Positions 15,903-24,363 of a stretch of 64,000 nucleotides of DNA are shown here, in pieces. Positions within the stretch are counted from its first letter, which is position 1. Each line of letters starts with the position of its first letter. Origin of the DNA: CAYVRJ01 sp964453645 (GTDB lineage Bacteria; Bacillota; Clostridia; Christensenellales; JAWKQI01); contig CAYVRJ010000005.1 of assembly GCA_964453645.1 (NCBI GenBank), forward strand, positions 62,001-126,000. Direction: 5' to 3'. The notes beneath the pieces were generated by a model. That model was not told where the DNA came from. It was given only the letters and a program-made list of their open reading frames with translations, and did not search any database. The translations under genes were made by a program, and so were the position numbers.

Positions 15903-16913
15903 ATGAAAGAGATCGTAAACCGTGCACAAGCGGACATTTCGGGTGCACAGAACTTGGAGCAATTAAGTGCCGTTCGGGTGAAATACCTGGGTAAGAGCGG
16001 AGAAGTGACTGCACTCCTCAAGGGCATGAAGGATCTGTCCCCTGAAGAGCGCAAAGTGCGGGGGCAGGAGGTCAACGAGATCAAGCAGGCCATCGAGGAA
16101 CTGCTGAGCCTTGCTGTGAACACCTGTGCCAATGCAGAGCTGGAAAAGCGGCTTAACGAGGAGACCATCGACATCACCCTGCCCGGAAAGCCATTAAAGC
16201 AGGGGGGCTTGCACCCCATTACAAAAGTGTACTACGAGATTCGGGATATCTTCCTCTCCATGGGATTTGAGGTCAACGAAGGCCCCGAGATTGAATACGA
16301 CGAATATAACTTTGAGATGTTAAACATACCCAAGAACCATCCGGCAAGAGACATGCAGGACACGTTTTATATTACCGACAACATTCTCCTGCGCACCCAC
16401 ACGTCTCCCGTGCAGATTCGCACCATGCTCAACAAAAAACCTCCCATTCGCATGATTTGCCCTGGGCGGGTGTATCGCTGTGACGACGTGGATGCCACGC
16501 ACTCCCCAGTGTTTCACCAATTGGAGGGGCTGGTGGTGGGTGAGAACATCACGTTTGCAGACTTAAAGGGAACCATTGATACGTTTTTAAAGGAGCTGTA
16601 CGGAAGCAGCACCAAGACTCGGTTTCGCCCGGGGTTCTTCCCCTTCACCGAGCCGTCTGCAGAGGTGGATGCCACTTGTGCGCTGTGCGGTGGAAAGGGC
16701 TGCGGTGCGTGTAAGGGTGCGGGCGTGATTGAGGTGCTTGGGTGCGGTATGGTGCACAATAACGTGCTTGCAAACTGCGGCATTGATCCAAATAAGTATA
16801 CGGGGTTTGCGTTTGGCTTAGGGCTTGATCGCATTGCCAACGTGAAGTACGGCATTACCGACATACGCCTGCTCTACGAGAACGACATACGCTTCTTGCG
16901 CCAGTTTAAGTAA
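15903..16913 (+). CDS. pheS: Phenylalanyl-tRNA synthetase alpha subunit
   Basis: A 336-residue class II synthetase subunit that activates Phe. It has an N-terminal coiled coil (1-85), class II motif 1 around GFEVNEGPEIEYDEYNFE, motif 2 RVYRCDDVDATHSPVFHQLE and motif 3 GFAFGLGLDRIANVKYG. A CALCGGKGCGACKGAG cysteine-rich stretch near 257-272 is also seen in other family members. GGAGG precedes ATG 15903. No T-box leader lies directly upstream. An unusual 223-base gap with repeat copy 6 separates it from pheT. Confidence 0.97.
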   Translation: MKEIVNRAQADISGAQNLEQLSAVRVKYLGKSGEVTALLKGMKDLSPEERKVRGQEVNEIKQAIEELLSLAVNTCANAELEKRLNEETIDITLPGKPLKQGGLHPITKVYYEIRDIFLSMGFEVNEGPEIEYDEYNFEMLNIPKNHPARDMQDTFYITDNILLRTHTSPVQIRTMLNKKPPIRMICPGRVYRCDDVDATHSPVFHQLEGLVVGENITFADLKGTIDTFLKELYGSSTKTRFRPGFFPFTEPSAEVDATCALCGGKGCGACKGAGVIEVLGCGMVHNNVLANCGIDPNKYTGFAFGLGLDRIANVKYGITDIRLLYENDIRFLRQFK

Positions 16914-16925
16914 GTGGTATTATTT

Positions 16926-17100
16926 ATGGGGCACTGCCCCATACCCCCAGCCAAAGGGTATTTTTGAAAAAATACCCTTTGGAAACCCAAAAACTTTATA
17001 TGCAAATGTTATCACATTTGCTTACTCAATAAAATAATACACCCCTAGCAAAAGCGTATGCTTTTGCGACAATGGGTCAAGGGGGTAGCCCCCAAGAAAA
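16926..17100 (-). repeat. Composite intergenic repeat, copy 6, inside the pheS-pheT operon
   Basis: Contains GGGGCACTGCCCC, a long hairpin CCAAAGGGTATTTTTG with AAAATACCCTTTGG, AACCCAAAAACTTT, GCAAATGTTATCACATTTGC, GCAAAAGCGTATGCTTTTGC and a GGGGGTAGCCCCC hairpin. No gene is seen in the gap. Confidence 0.87.
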
Positions 17101-17136
17101 ACTTCCCCCTTAAAAAATAGGTTAGGAGTAAGAATT

Positions 17137-19539
17137 ATGCTTGTACCCAAGAAGTGGCTGAGCGACTACATAACCGGCGAGATCGACACCGCCGAATTTG
17201 AAAATAAAATGGTCATGGCGGGCAACGCCATCGAACACACAACCCATCTGGGCGACGACATCCAAAACGTGGTCACCGGCAAAATCTTAAACGTGGAAAA
17301 ACACCCCGATGCCGATAAACTCTCGGTGTGTACCGTGGACATCGGCGTGGAAACAACCGTAATCGTCACCGGGGCAACAAACGTGTACGCCGGAGCAATC
17401 GTACCCTGCGCCCTCAACAACTCCCGCCTGCCCGGCGGCGTCACCATTAAAGCCAGCAAACTGCGGGGCGTGCTGTCCAACGGTATGATGTGCTCGGGTA
17501 AAGAACTGGCCATCGACGACTCCGTATACCCCGGTGCCAGCGACGACCGCGGCATCATGCTCATGAAAGAGGATACCCCCATTGGTCTGGACGTTGCAGA
17601 CTTCCTGGGCCTTCGGGACACCGTGTTTGAATTTGAAGTAGGGGCAAACCGCCCCGATTGCTTGAGTGTGTTGGGAATCGCCCGGGAGACATCCTGCGCC
17701 CTAAACCAAACATTGACACTGCCCCACATCACCTTTGGCGAGGCCGGTGGAACCATTAACGACTACATCTCCGTTCACGTGGAAGATACGGACATCTGCC
17801 CCCGGTATATGGCGAGGGCTATTAAAAACGTTAAAATTGAGGAATCCCCCAAATGGCTCAAGGACAGGCTGAGAAGTGCGGGAGTGAGACCTATTAACAA
17901 CATTGTGGATATCACCAACTTTGTAATGCTGGAGTGCGGGCAGCCCATGCACGCCTTCGACTTAAACGACATTGTGGACAAAAAGATCATCGTTCGCCGG
18001 GCGAAGGACAGCGAGACCATCACAACCTTAGACGAAAAGAAACACACCCTCAACCCATCTATGCTCATGATTTGCGACGGTGAAAAACCCATCGGCATTG
18101 CGGGTATTATGGGGGGTGAAAACTCCGAAATTAAGGAATCCACCACCACCGTCATCTTTGAAGCGGCAAAGTTTGCCTATGGCAGCGTGCGCCAAACCTC
18201 CCGTGCCCTGGGCATTTCCACCGAATCGGCCATGCGCTTTTCCAAGGGAGTGGACAGTGCAAACGTCTCCTTTGCCATGCACCGTGCCCTGCATCTGGTG
18301 GAAAAGCTGAAGGCCGGAGAAATCGTCACCGGTGAGATCGATATTTTAAACGAAAACATCTCCCCCAAAGTTGTAAAAACAACAGGGGCAAAGATCAACG
18401 CACTGCTGGGCACGGGGATTGAAGCCAGTGAAATGCAAAACATTTTAAACAGGCTGCACCTGCCCACCACTCTAACCGGTGATGAACTCACCGTTTCGGT
18501 GAGCGGCCTTCGGTCCGACATTTCGGGGGCACAGGATATCGCCGAAGAAGTGGCACGCATTTATGGGTACGACAACATCCCCGCCCGGGTTATGCAGGGG
18601 CATATCGTTCGGGGCAGGGTATCGGATATGGAAAAACTGCGGGATGCCTTAAAAACCCTAATGATCCGCAGTGGTTTCTTTGAGAGTATCACCTATTCCT
18701 TCGGCTCCCCCGATGTTGTGGAAAAACTGCTGGTGGATGCCGATGATTTTGTGCTGAAAAACACCATCACTTTAAAAAATCCCTTGGGGGATGACAAGAG
18801 TGTCATGCGCACCCAAGGCATTGCCGATTTATTAAACGTGGTTGCAACCAACTTAAACCGCAAGGTGAAGAATGTTCGCCTGTTTGAGTTGGGCAGGGTG
18901 TATTTGCCCGAAACCCTGCCGCTCACAGAACTGCCCGACGAGCAGGAGTATTTGTGCCTGAGTCTTTGCGGAGAGGACGAAGATTTTTATTCCCTTAAGT
19001 CCGTGATTGAAAACGTGCTGTGGGTGCTCAACATTAAAAACGCATCCTTCCATCCCGGGGGCAGAAGCTTTTATCACCCGGGGCGCAAAGCGGTGATTAT
19101 GGTGGACGGCGTTGGACTTGGCTCTATTGGGGAGATTCACCCAACAGTTGCCAAAAATTTTGGCATGGAGGGCGAGAAGGTGTACTGCGCCCTGCTGTAC
19201 TTAAAACCCCTCTACAGTGCCATCGACAACGAGCGCAAGTATTCGGAGCTTCCCCGGTTCCCGGCTATCGAGCGGGACTTGGCCTTTGTTGTTGACAAAC
19301 AGTTGTTTGCAGGAGAGTTGCTTACTGTCATTAACAAGAGCGGCGGTAAGTACTTGGAGCACGTGCAGATTTTTGATGTGTACACCGGGGCATCCGTTGG
19401 GGAGGGTAAAAAATCCCTGGCCTTTGCACTCACCTTCCGGGCAAAGGACAAGACCCTGGCCGACGAGGACATTACCAAAAACATTGAAAAGATTATTAAA
19501 AGTGCAGAGCGAGAGTTTGGCGCCACCCTGCGGAGCTAA
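17137..19539 (+). CDS. pheT: Phenylalanyl-tRNA synthetase beta subunit
   Basis: An 800-residue subunit of the alpha2-beta2 enzyme that carries tRNA binding and editing. In order: EMAP-II-like tRNA-binding domain (about 40-150), B3/B4 editing domain (about 210-390), B5 (about 400-475, SDISGAQDIAEEVARIYGY), catalytic-like core, and the C-terminal FDX-ACB anticodon-binding domain (about 705-800, SELPRFPAIERDLAFVVD). Length is typical. The start follows AGGAGTAAGAATT. Confidence 0.97.
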   Translation: MLVPKKWLSDYITGEIDTAEFENKMVMAGNAIEHTTHLGDDIQNVVTGKILNVEKHPDADKLSVCTVDIGVETTVIVTGATNVYAGAIVPCALNNSRLPGGVTIKASKLRGVLSNGMMCSGKELAIDDSVYPGASDDRGIMLMKEDTPIGLDVADFLGLRDTVFEFEVGANRPDCLSVLGIARETSCALNQTLTLPHITFGEAGGTINDYISVHVEDTDICPRYMARAIKNVKIEESPKWLKDRLRSAGVRPINNIVDITNFVMLECGQPMHAFDLNDIVDKKIIVRRAKDSETITTLDEKKHTLNPSMLMICDGEKPIGIAGIMGGENSEIKESTTTVIFEAAKFAYGSVRQTSRALGISTESAMRFSKGVDSANVSFAMHRALHLVEKLKAGEIVTGEIDILNENISPKVVKTTGAKINALLGTGIEASEMQNILNRLHLPTTLTGDELTVSVSGLRSDISGAQDIAEEVARIYGYDNIPARVMQGHIVRGRVSDMEKLRDALKTLMIRSGFFESITYSFGSPDVVEKLLVDADDFVLKNTITLKNPLGDDKSVMRTQGIADLLNVVATNLNRKVKNVRLFELGRVYLPETLPLTELPDEQEYLCLSLCGEDEDFYSLKSVIENVLWVLNIKNASFHPGGRSFYHPGRKAVIMVDGVGLGSIGEIHPTVAKNFGMEGEKVYCALLYLKPLYSAIDNERKYSELPRFPAIERDLAFVVDKQLFAGELLTVINKSGGKYLEHVQIFDVYTGASVGEGKKSLAFALTFRAKDKTLADEDITKNIEKIIKSAEREFGATLRS

Positions 19540-19569
19540 ATTTCTTATGTCGTATTTAAATAATTTTTG

Positions 19570-19598
19570 TTGTAAAATTGTTGAAAATGTTGTATAAT
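19570..19598 (+). promoter_or_regulatory. Candidate sigma-A promoter of zapA
   Basis: TTGTAA (19570-19575), 17 bases and a perfect TATAAT (19593-19598), about 30 bases before ATG 19629. The -35 matches four of six bases. Confidence 0.6.
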
Positions 19599-19628
19599 AA
19601 GGATCATAACATCATGGATGAGGTGAGT

Positions 19629-19979
19629 ATGGATTCTAAAACGCATACCAAGGTGAACATTGGCGGCAGGGAATACGCCATTGCCGGTTTTGAGAGCGAG
19701 GAATACATCCACTGGGTGGCGATCACGGTTGATCGAAAGATGAGCGAGTTGTCCAAACAATATCCGGGACTTTCGCCTCACATGCTTTCGGTGCTGGTCT
19801 CCATCAATATTGCTGACGACCTCATGAAAAAGACGGACGAATGTGCGGCTCTTGAGATTGAGTTAAACACGCTTCGGGAAGAGCTGAAGCGCTTTCGTAT
19901 TGAATATGCCCTTGCCAAGGAGGACAAGCAGCAACAGCAGGCTAAAAAAGTGCCTAGGGTATTTGAAAGTTTAAAATAA
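19629..19979 (+). CDS. zapA: Cell division protein ZapA
   Basis: A 116-residue protein that bundles FtsZ filaments at the division ring. The N-terminal ZapA fold reads KVNIGGREYAIAG, IHWVAITVDRKMSEL and LSVLVSINIADDLMKK; the C-terminal half (about 70-108) is a long charged coiled coil. I chose ATG 19629 because GAGGTGAG lies directly before it; ATG 19614 would leave almost no leader after the predicted transcript start. pheT-zapA is a common Firmicute order. Confidence 0.9.
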   Translation: MDSKTHTKVNIGGREYAIAGFESEEYIHWVAITVDRKMSELSKQYPGLSPHMLSVLVSINIADDLMKKTDECAALEIELNTLREELKRFRIEYALAKEDKQQQQAKKVPRVFESLK

Positions 19980-19995
19980 TACGGTTATATTTTTT

Positions 19996-20066
19996 GCAGG
20001 GCGCTGCCCTGCACTTGTTTAGGGGGGGATTTATATACCCCCCCTCTAAAACCCAAAAAATTTTTT
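19996..20066 (-). repeat. Composite intergenic repeat, copy 7 (partial)
   Basis: GCAGGGCGCTGCCCTGC, a GGGGGGGATTTATATACCCCCCC hairpin and AAAACCCAAAAAATTTTTT, the end module of the family. It lies directly after zapA and may act as its terminator. The rest of the 312-base gap is AT-rich and holds the LCP promoter. Confidence 0.75.
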
Positions 20067-20229
20067 ATTGAATAATTTCATTCATATATAAATTTGAAAA
20101 ACAAAACATTTTCATTTTTTTTAAGCAAATTTCAAAAAAAGCTTAAATGCATACTCTTCACATTCTTGTCATAGTATTAGTATTGTTTGGCAACTATTTT
20201 AATGTTCTGTTAAGCTTGGCAGTAATATG

Positions 20230-20257
20230 TTGACTTTTGTCAGATATCGTTTACAAT
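20230..20257 (+). promoter_or_regulatory. Sigma-A-type promoter of the LCP gene
   Basis: TTGACT (20230-20235), 16 bases and TACAAT (20252-20257), about 35 bases before ATG 20292. Confidence 0.7.
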
Positions 20258-20291
20258 GAATTGTGCATAATAGAAGTTTCAGGAGTGTCGC

Positions 20292-21659
20292 ATGAACAAG
20301 GACGTACATACAAATCATTATTCAAAACCAAAATCCAGAGCAGGGTGGCTGGTGGCCTCGGCACTGTTTTTAGTTGCAGCCCTGTTGTGTGTTTTTGTGA
20401 TTTACCCGGTTATGTATAATCCAAATGCACTTTTCGACAACACAATCCCATCGCCAAGCAACAGCAGCAAACCAGCCCCAACGCCCACACCCCTGCCGGT
20501 GCAGGACGGAGAGCTTAATAACCCAGAACCAAAGCCCACACCCGAACCCGATTACTTAGAAGAGCTGGGTAAAATGGCTGATTTTTCTTCCATGAAAAAT
20601 ATTTTTAACATATTGCTGATCGGCGTGGACTACGCAGAAGAGCGGGTAGAGAATAGAAAAGAATATGTAGATAAAAACTTTAATTCCGATGTCATGATGC
20701 TCATGGCTGTGAATTTTGATGAGCAAAAAGTAGATTTAATTTCGGTTCCCAGAGATACATATGCCAAGATCGCCAATGCCGAGGGCAAGTATAAGTTAAA
20801 CTTTTCCCTCACCTTAGGCGGTGGCATCGGCGAAGAAGGTTTTATGAACGTGTGTAAATCGGTGGAGTGGGTGCTGGGAGGCGTTCCCGTGAACTACTAC
20901 ATCGCCGTGACGATGCCTATGCTCAAGGAAGTGGTGGATTTAATCGGCGGTGTGGACTACGACATCGACGTCGCCTTTAAGATTCAGGGGCGTAACTATA
21001 AAAAGGGAATGCAGCATTTGGACGGCCAAGGGGTGCTGGACTACTGCCGTGCCCGCAAGCACATGGCCCAGTCGGGGGATGCCAACCGTATCAACCGTCA
21101 AAAGAAGATGATGCTCACCGTATACGACACCATTCGCAAGAACACGGCCTTAAAAGACGTACCCACCATGATTCAGGTGCTATCCGAGAACGTGTACACC
21201 AACTTGGATTTCTCCCAACTGGCTGCCCTTGCCTACTTCGGCAACGGGTTAGACCTTGAAAACGTACACATGGAATCCTTCACGGGCACGGGATGTATGA
21301 TCTTTAACTACGGTTACGTGTGCACCGACCAAAACAAGCGAGTGAAGCTGATTAAAGACATCTATGGGGTGGATGTACCCAAAGAAAACGAATATTCCGC
21401 AAGTTACGCCCGTTTAGAGTGGGCCAAGTGGCAAGCCCGGGTGCTGGTGCCCCGTGTGCGCAGTGCCATTAAGAAGCAGGGCGGCGATGAAGGCCTTTTG
21501 GCAGCGGTGAACAATTTAGACAGTGTGCGCTCATCCAGTAATTATCAGGAGATCAACGATGCCATCGATCACTTAAAAGATGCTGTCGCTGCCTCCGGGT
21601 TGAAAGTAAGCATGCGGGTGGATGTCTACACAGAGGGCCAAGTGCCCATGAAGGAATAA
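20292..21659 (+). CDS. LytR-CpsA-Psr (LCP) wall-polymer ligase
   Basis: A 455-residue membrane-anchored enzyme of the family that transfers teichoic acid or other glycopolymers from lipid carriers to peptidoglycan. It has a short cytoplasmic tail, one membrane helix (about 18-40), a Pro/Thr-rich linker (about 53-85), and the LCP domain with NILLIGVD, NSDVMMLMAVN, ISVPRDTYAKI, IGGVDYDIDV and the Arg-rich CRARKHMAQSGDANRINRQ. A C-terminal helical extension of about 100 residues follows. AGGAG lies about eight bases before the ATG. A single LCP gene shows here; its polymer is unknown. Confidence 0.93.
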   Translation: MNKDVHTNHYSKPKSRAGWLVASALFLVAALLCVFVIYPVMYNPNALFDNTIPSPSNSSKPAPTPTPLPVQDGELNNPEPKPTPEPDYLEELGKMADFSSMKNIFNILLIGVDYAEERVENRKEYVDKNFNSDVMMLMAVNFDEQKVDLISVPRDTYAKIANAEGKYKLNFSLTLGGGIGEEGFMNVCKSVEWVLGGVPVNYYIAVTMPMLKEVVDLIGGVDYDIDVAFKIQGRNYKKGMQHLDGQGVLDYCRARKHMAQSGDANRINRQKKMMLTVYDTIRKNTALKDVPTMIQVLSENVYTNLDFSQLAALAYFGNGLDLENVHMESFTGTGCMIFNYGYVCTDQNKRVKLIKDIYGVDVPKENEYSASYARLEWAKWQARVLVPRVRSAIKKQGGDEGLLAAVNNLDSVRSSSNYQEINDAIDHLKDAVAASGLKVSMRVDVYTEGQVPMKE

Positions 21660-21711
21660 CTGGACAAGGCTTCGCATTGACTGAATTTGAAATACTAACC
21701 ATGCCTTTTTG

Positions 21712-21740
21712 TTGACACTTGTTCTAAATTGTGATAAAAT
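21712..21740 (+). promoter_or_regulatory. Strong sigma-A-type promoter of the DUF4190 gene
   Basis: Perfect TTGACA (21712-21717), 17 bases and TAAAAT (21735-21740), followed by about 55 bases of AT-rich leader. Confidence 0.8.
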
Positions 21741-21797
21741 CTGCTATGTATTGATAAATACATATAAAAAAATTATTAATATTTGGAGGTGTTGTTT

Positions 21798-22094
21798 ATG
21801 GAACAATACAAAGGTAAGGCAACTGCGTCATTGGTGCTGGGCATTGTCGCTGTAGTACTGGGTTGGTTCGGATTCTTTGCAATTGCAGGTCTTGTGTGCG
21901 GTATCATCGGCTTGGTGATGTCAATCGGCGTTAGAAAAGCAGCACAGGCTGAAGGCTTTGAGCTGAGCGGCTCTGCAAAAGCAGGTTTCGTTCTCTCCAT
22001 CATTGGCGTAATCCTTTGCGGCGTACTGTTTATTGCATGTGTTGCATGCGCTGGAGCAATTGGCTCTGCGGGCATGGCAGCAGGCTTAATGTAA
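21798..22094 (+). CDS. DUF4190-type small membrane protein
   Basis: A 98-residue protein with two long hydrophobic helices: ATASLVLGIVAVVLGW into a Gly-rich GLVCGIIGLVMSIG turn, then GFVLSIIGVILCGVLF. This is the pattern of DUF4190. Function is unknown. ATG 21798 is preceded by GGAGGTG. It has its own strong promoter and an intrinsic terminator, so it is a single-gene unit and probably well expressed. Confidence 0.8.
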   Translation: MEQYKGKATASLVLGIVAVVLGWFGFFAIAGLVCGIIGLVMSIGVRKAAQAEGFELSGSAKAGFVLSIIGVILCGVLFIACVACAGAIGSAGMAAGLM

Positions 22095-22111
22095 TTATTA
22101 AATTGACACAC

Positions 22112-22145
22112 AGGCGGCTGATTTTCAGTCGCCTTCATTTTTTGA
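22112..22145 (+). terminator. Intrinsic terminator after the DUF4190 gene
   Basis: AGGCGGCTGA, a short loop and TCAGTCGCCT (ends 22134), then TCATTTTTT. The ribosome-binding site of lgt follows at once, so lgt probably depends on readthrough or a promoter not seen. Confidence 0.85.
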
Positions 22146-22153
22146 GGTGAACT

Positions 22154-22936
22154 TTGTTTCCATTTATTCAGGTTTTTAACTATCAAATACCCGTCTACGG
22201 CATTAGCATGGTGGTTGGCTGCATTCTTGCAGTGGTGCTCTCCTTTTATTCGGGAAAGAAATACGGCATACAGCGTTGCGATTGTGTCAACTTTGCTATA
22301 TACGCCGTCATCGGCGGACTGATCGGCGCAAAGCTGCTCTACATCATCGTGGAACTGCCCACCCTCTTTGTTGACCCCTCCCGGATCGTGCACATGATTT
22401 TGGGTGGTATGGTGTTCTATGGCGGGGTGATCGGCGGTATTTGGGGGGGATATCTCTATTGCCGCAAGTATAAAATAAACCCCATCGAATTTTTTGACAT
22501 TGCTGCACCCTCCCTTGCCCTGGGACAAGCCTTTGGCCGGGTGGGTTGCTTTATGGCCGGATGTTGTTACGGCATTGAATACGATGGGTTTTGTTCCGTT
22601 GTGTTTCCCGCCGGAGGATTTGCCCCTGCGGGGGTACCCCTGCTGGCCACCCAGCTCTTGGAAGCGGGATATTTACTTTTGTTGACCGTTGCCCTCTCCC
22701 TCATCCTCAAAAAGAGCACAAAGGTGGGGCGTACGGCGGGGTGGTATTTTGTGCTGTACGGGGTGTGGCGGTTTATCATTGAGTTTTTCCGCTCGGACGA
22801 TCGGGGTCAAGTCTTTTCCCTGTCCACCTCCCAGTTTATCAGCATACTATTGTTTATAATTGGCATACTGTTTATTACAGGCGCAATACAAAAGGTGTTG
22901 CGATTTGAATCGATTCGGAGGACGAGTGATGGCTAA
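22154..22936 (+). CDS. lgt: Prolipoprotein diacylglyceryl transferase
   Basis: A 260-residue multi-pass membrane enzyme that moves diacylglycerol from phosphatidylglycerol to the lipobox cysteine of lipoproteins, such as the PpiC protein in this window. Lgt signatures are GGLIGAKLLYIIVE, GMVFYGGVIGGIWGGY and GRVGCFMAGCCYG near 134-146. It starts with TTG 22154, with GAGGTGA four bases upstream. The end overlaps the ROK gene by eight bases. Confidence 0.95.
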   Translation: MFPFIQVFNYQIPVYGISMVVGCILAVVLSFYSGKKYGIQRCDCVNFAIYAVIGGLIGAKLLYIIVELPTLFVDPSRIVHMILGGMVFYGGVIGGIWGGYLYCRKYKINPIEFFDIAAPSLALGQAFGRVGCFMAGCCYGIEYDGFCSVVFPAGGFAPAGVPLLATQLLEAGYLLLLTVALSLILKKSTKVGRTAGWYFVLYGVWRFIIEFFRSDDRGQVFSLSTSQFISILLFIIGILFITGAIQKVLRFESIRRTSDG

Positions 22937-23888
22937 ATATTATATTTCTATAGACGTGGGCGGCACCAAGATTGCCTACGGGGTGTTCGACGAGAACAGG
23001 AACCTGCTCTTTAAGCACAAGCATCCCGCCAACCAGGAGTGGACGCCTAAGACATATGTTGCAGACCTATCGGACAACTGCCGCAAAATCATTGCGGACA
23101 ACGGGCTTAACTTTAAAGACGTTGCGGGCATGAGTTTGGTTATGCCCAGCTTTATGGACATTAAGACGGGATATATTATTTCCACCACCAACATATTGAG
23201 TTTGTCGGGGTTTTATCCCATTCAGATGTTTGAAGCGAACTTAGGCATTCCCGTGCGCATCGACAACGATGCAAACGTTGCAGGGCTGGGCGAGTGCCGC
23301 AGCGGTGCGGGTAAGGATTTTAACGATATGATTTATATCACCGTATCCACAGGCATTGGCGGGGGGATTATCATCAACAAGAAGATTTTCCACGGCAGTT
23401 ACGGTTCGGCTGGGGAGATTGGGCATATTTTGGTGACACCCGGAGTGGGCGCCCTGTGCGGCTGCCACAACCGCGGGTGCATCGAGTCATACGCTTCCTC
23501 CTTTAACATGGTGTATCACCTGGAAAAGGGCATTGAATCGGGTTTAAAAACCAAGATGATCGAGATGGCCGGGGGAGATATCCACAAGATCGACGGACGC
23601 ATTCTGGAAGAGGCGTATCACGCAGGGGACGAGCTTGCGATTTGGCGGTTAGACCAAATGGGGCACTACATTGGGCTGTTGTGTTATAATTTATTTGTGG
23701 TGCTCAACATCAACTGCTATTGTATTGGCGGTGGACTTTCCTTTATGGGTGCACCGCTGTTCGACCGGATTGAAAAGACGTTTTGGTCGTATACCCACAC
23801 CTGCAACGACAAGGTTTATTTCCTTCCCTCGAAACACAAGGGGGATGTGGGCATTTACGGCGGTGTGGAGCTTTTCTTCGACAGTTAA
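22929..23888 (+). CDS. ROK-family sugar kinase (glucokinase-like)
   Basis: A 319-residue cytoplasmic kinase of the ROK family. It has the ATP phosphate motif DVGGTKIAYGVFD at the N-terminus, the sugar-binding region IDNDANVAGLGE, TGIGGGIII, and the ROK zinc motif CGCHNRGCIESYAS. The usual substrate is glucose or a related hexose; sequence alone does not separate these. ATG 22929 has GGAGG eight bases upstream, inside lgt. Confidence 0.92.
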   Translation: MAKYYISIDVGGTKIAYGVFDENRNLLFKHKHPANQEWTPKTYVADLSDNCRKIIADNGLNFKDVAGMSLVMPSFMDIKTGYIISTTNILSLSGFYPIQMFEANLGIPVRIDNDANVAGLGECRSGAGKDFNDMIYITVSTGIGGGIIINKKIFHGSYGSAGEIGHILVTPGVGALCGCHNRGCIESYASSFNMVYHLEKGIESGLKTKMIEMAGGDIHKIDGRILEEAYHAGDELAIWRLDQMGHYIGLLCYNLFVVLNINCYCIGGGLSFMGAPLFDRIEKTFWSYTHTCNDKVYFLPSKHKGDVGIYGGVELFFDS

Positions 23889-24149
23889 AAATTTTAACTA
23901 TTTAAAATAAAATAACACTGTTTTTTGGGGCAATGATAAAAAAACCAACTGTTTTTGAGGCGTTGCCCTTTAAATAATAAAAAATAGTGCTGATAAAGAA
24001 TGGTTTATTCTCTTTTAATTTTGAGGGAAATGTACGATAATAGTAGTGTCGAAACGAGATACAAGGATAATTGCCAAGCTTCTCGGAATTTTAAAGCCTT
24101 CTAATGATATGAGGCTATTTTTTTTGCCCTTTTTTAATATACGGTTTTA
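23889..24149. other. AT-rich intergenic stretch with weak hairpin and possible small RNA
   Basis: Between the ROK gene and repeat copy 8 there is no gene. AAAGCCT (24093-24099) can pair with AGGCTATTT (24112-24120), followed by a T-run: a plausible intrinsic terminator for a plus-strand transcript. GATAAT at 24036-24041 could be a -10 box, but no good -35 is visible. A short non-coding RNA at about 24048-24127 is possible but unproven. Confidence 0.35.
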
Positions 24150-24352
24150 TTCGTGGGCTTAAGCCCAACCCGCAAGGGGAAATAATTCCTCCTTGACCCC
24201 TCTCAAACAAAAAAAGCTAACGCCTTTACTAAGGTAATTCTTTGTTAACACCTTAGCAAAAGCGTTAGCTTTGCATCAAAAAGTTTTTGGGTTTCCAAAG
24301 GGTATTTTTCAAAAATACCCTTTGGCGGGGTTTGGGGCAGAGCCCCAATAGA
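24150..24352 (+). repeat. Composite intergenic repeat, copy 8
   Basis: Plus orientation: GTGGGCTTAAGCCCAACCC, AAGGGGAAATAATTCCTCCTT, an extended hairpin AGCTAACGCC... pairing with AAAGCGTTAGCT, GCATCAAAAAGTTTTTGGGT, CCAAAGGGTATTTTTC with AAAATACCCTTTGG, and GGGGTTTGGGGCAGAGCCCC. It lies between the convergent ROK and DacF-type genes. Confidence 0.87.
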
Positions 24353-24363
24353 AAACCTTACAA

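Noticed and set aside
17166..17756. 196-codon minus-strand frame
   Set aside because: Antisense to the tRNA-binding domain of pheT.
21776..22528. 250-codon minus-strand frame
   Set aside because: Antisense to the DUF4190 gene and lgt, both well supported; no signal or domain is readable in it.
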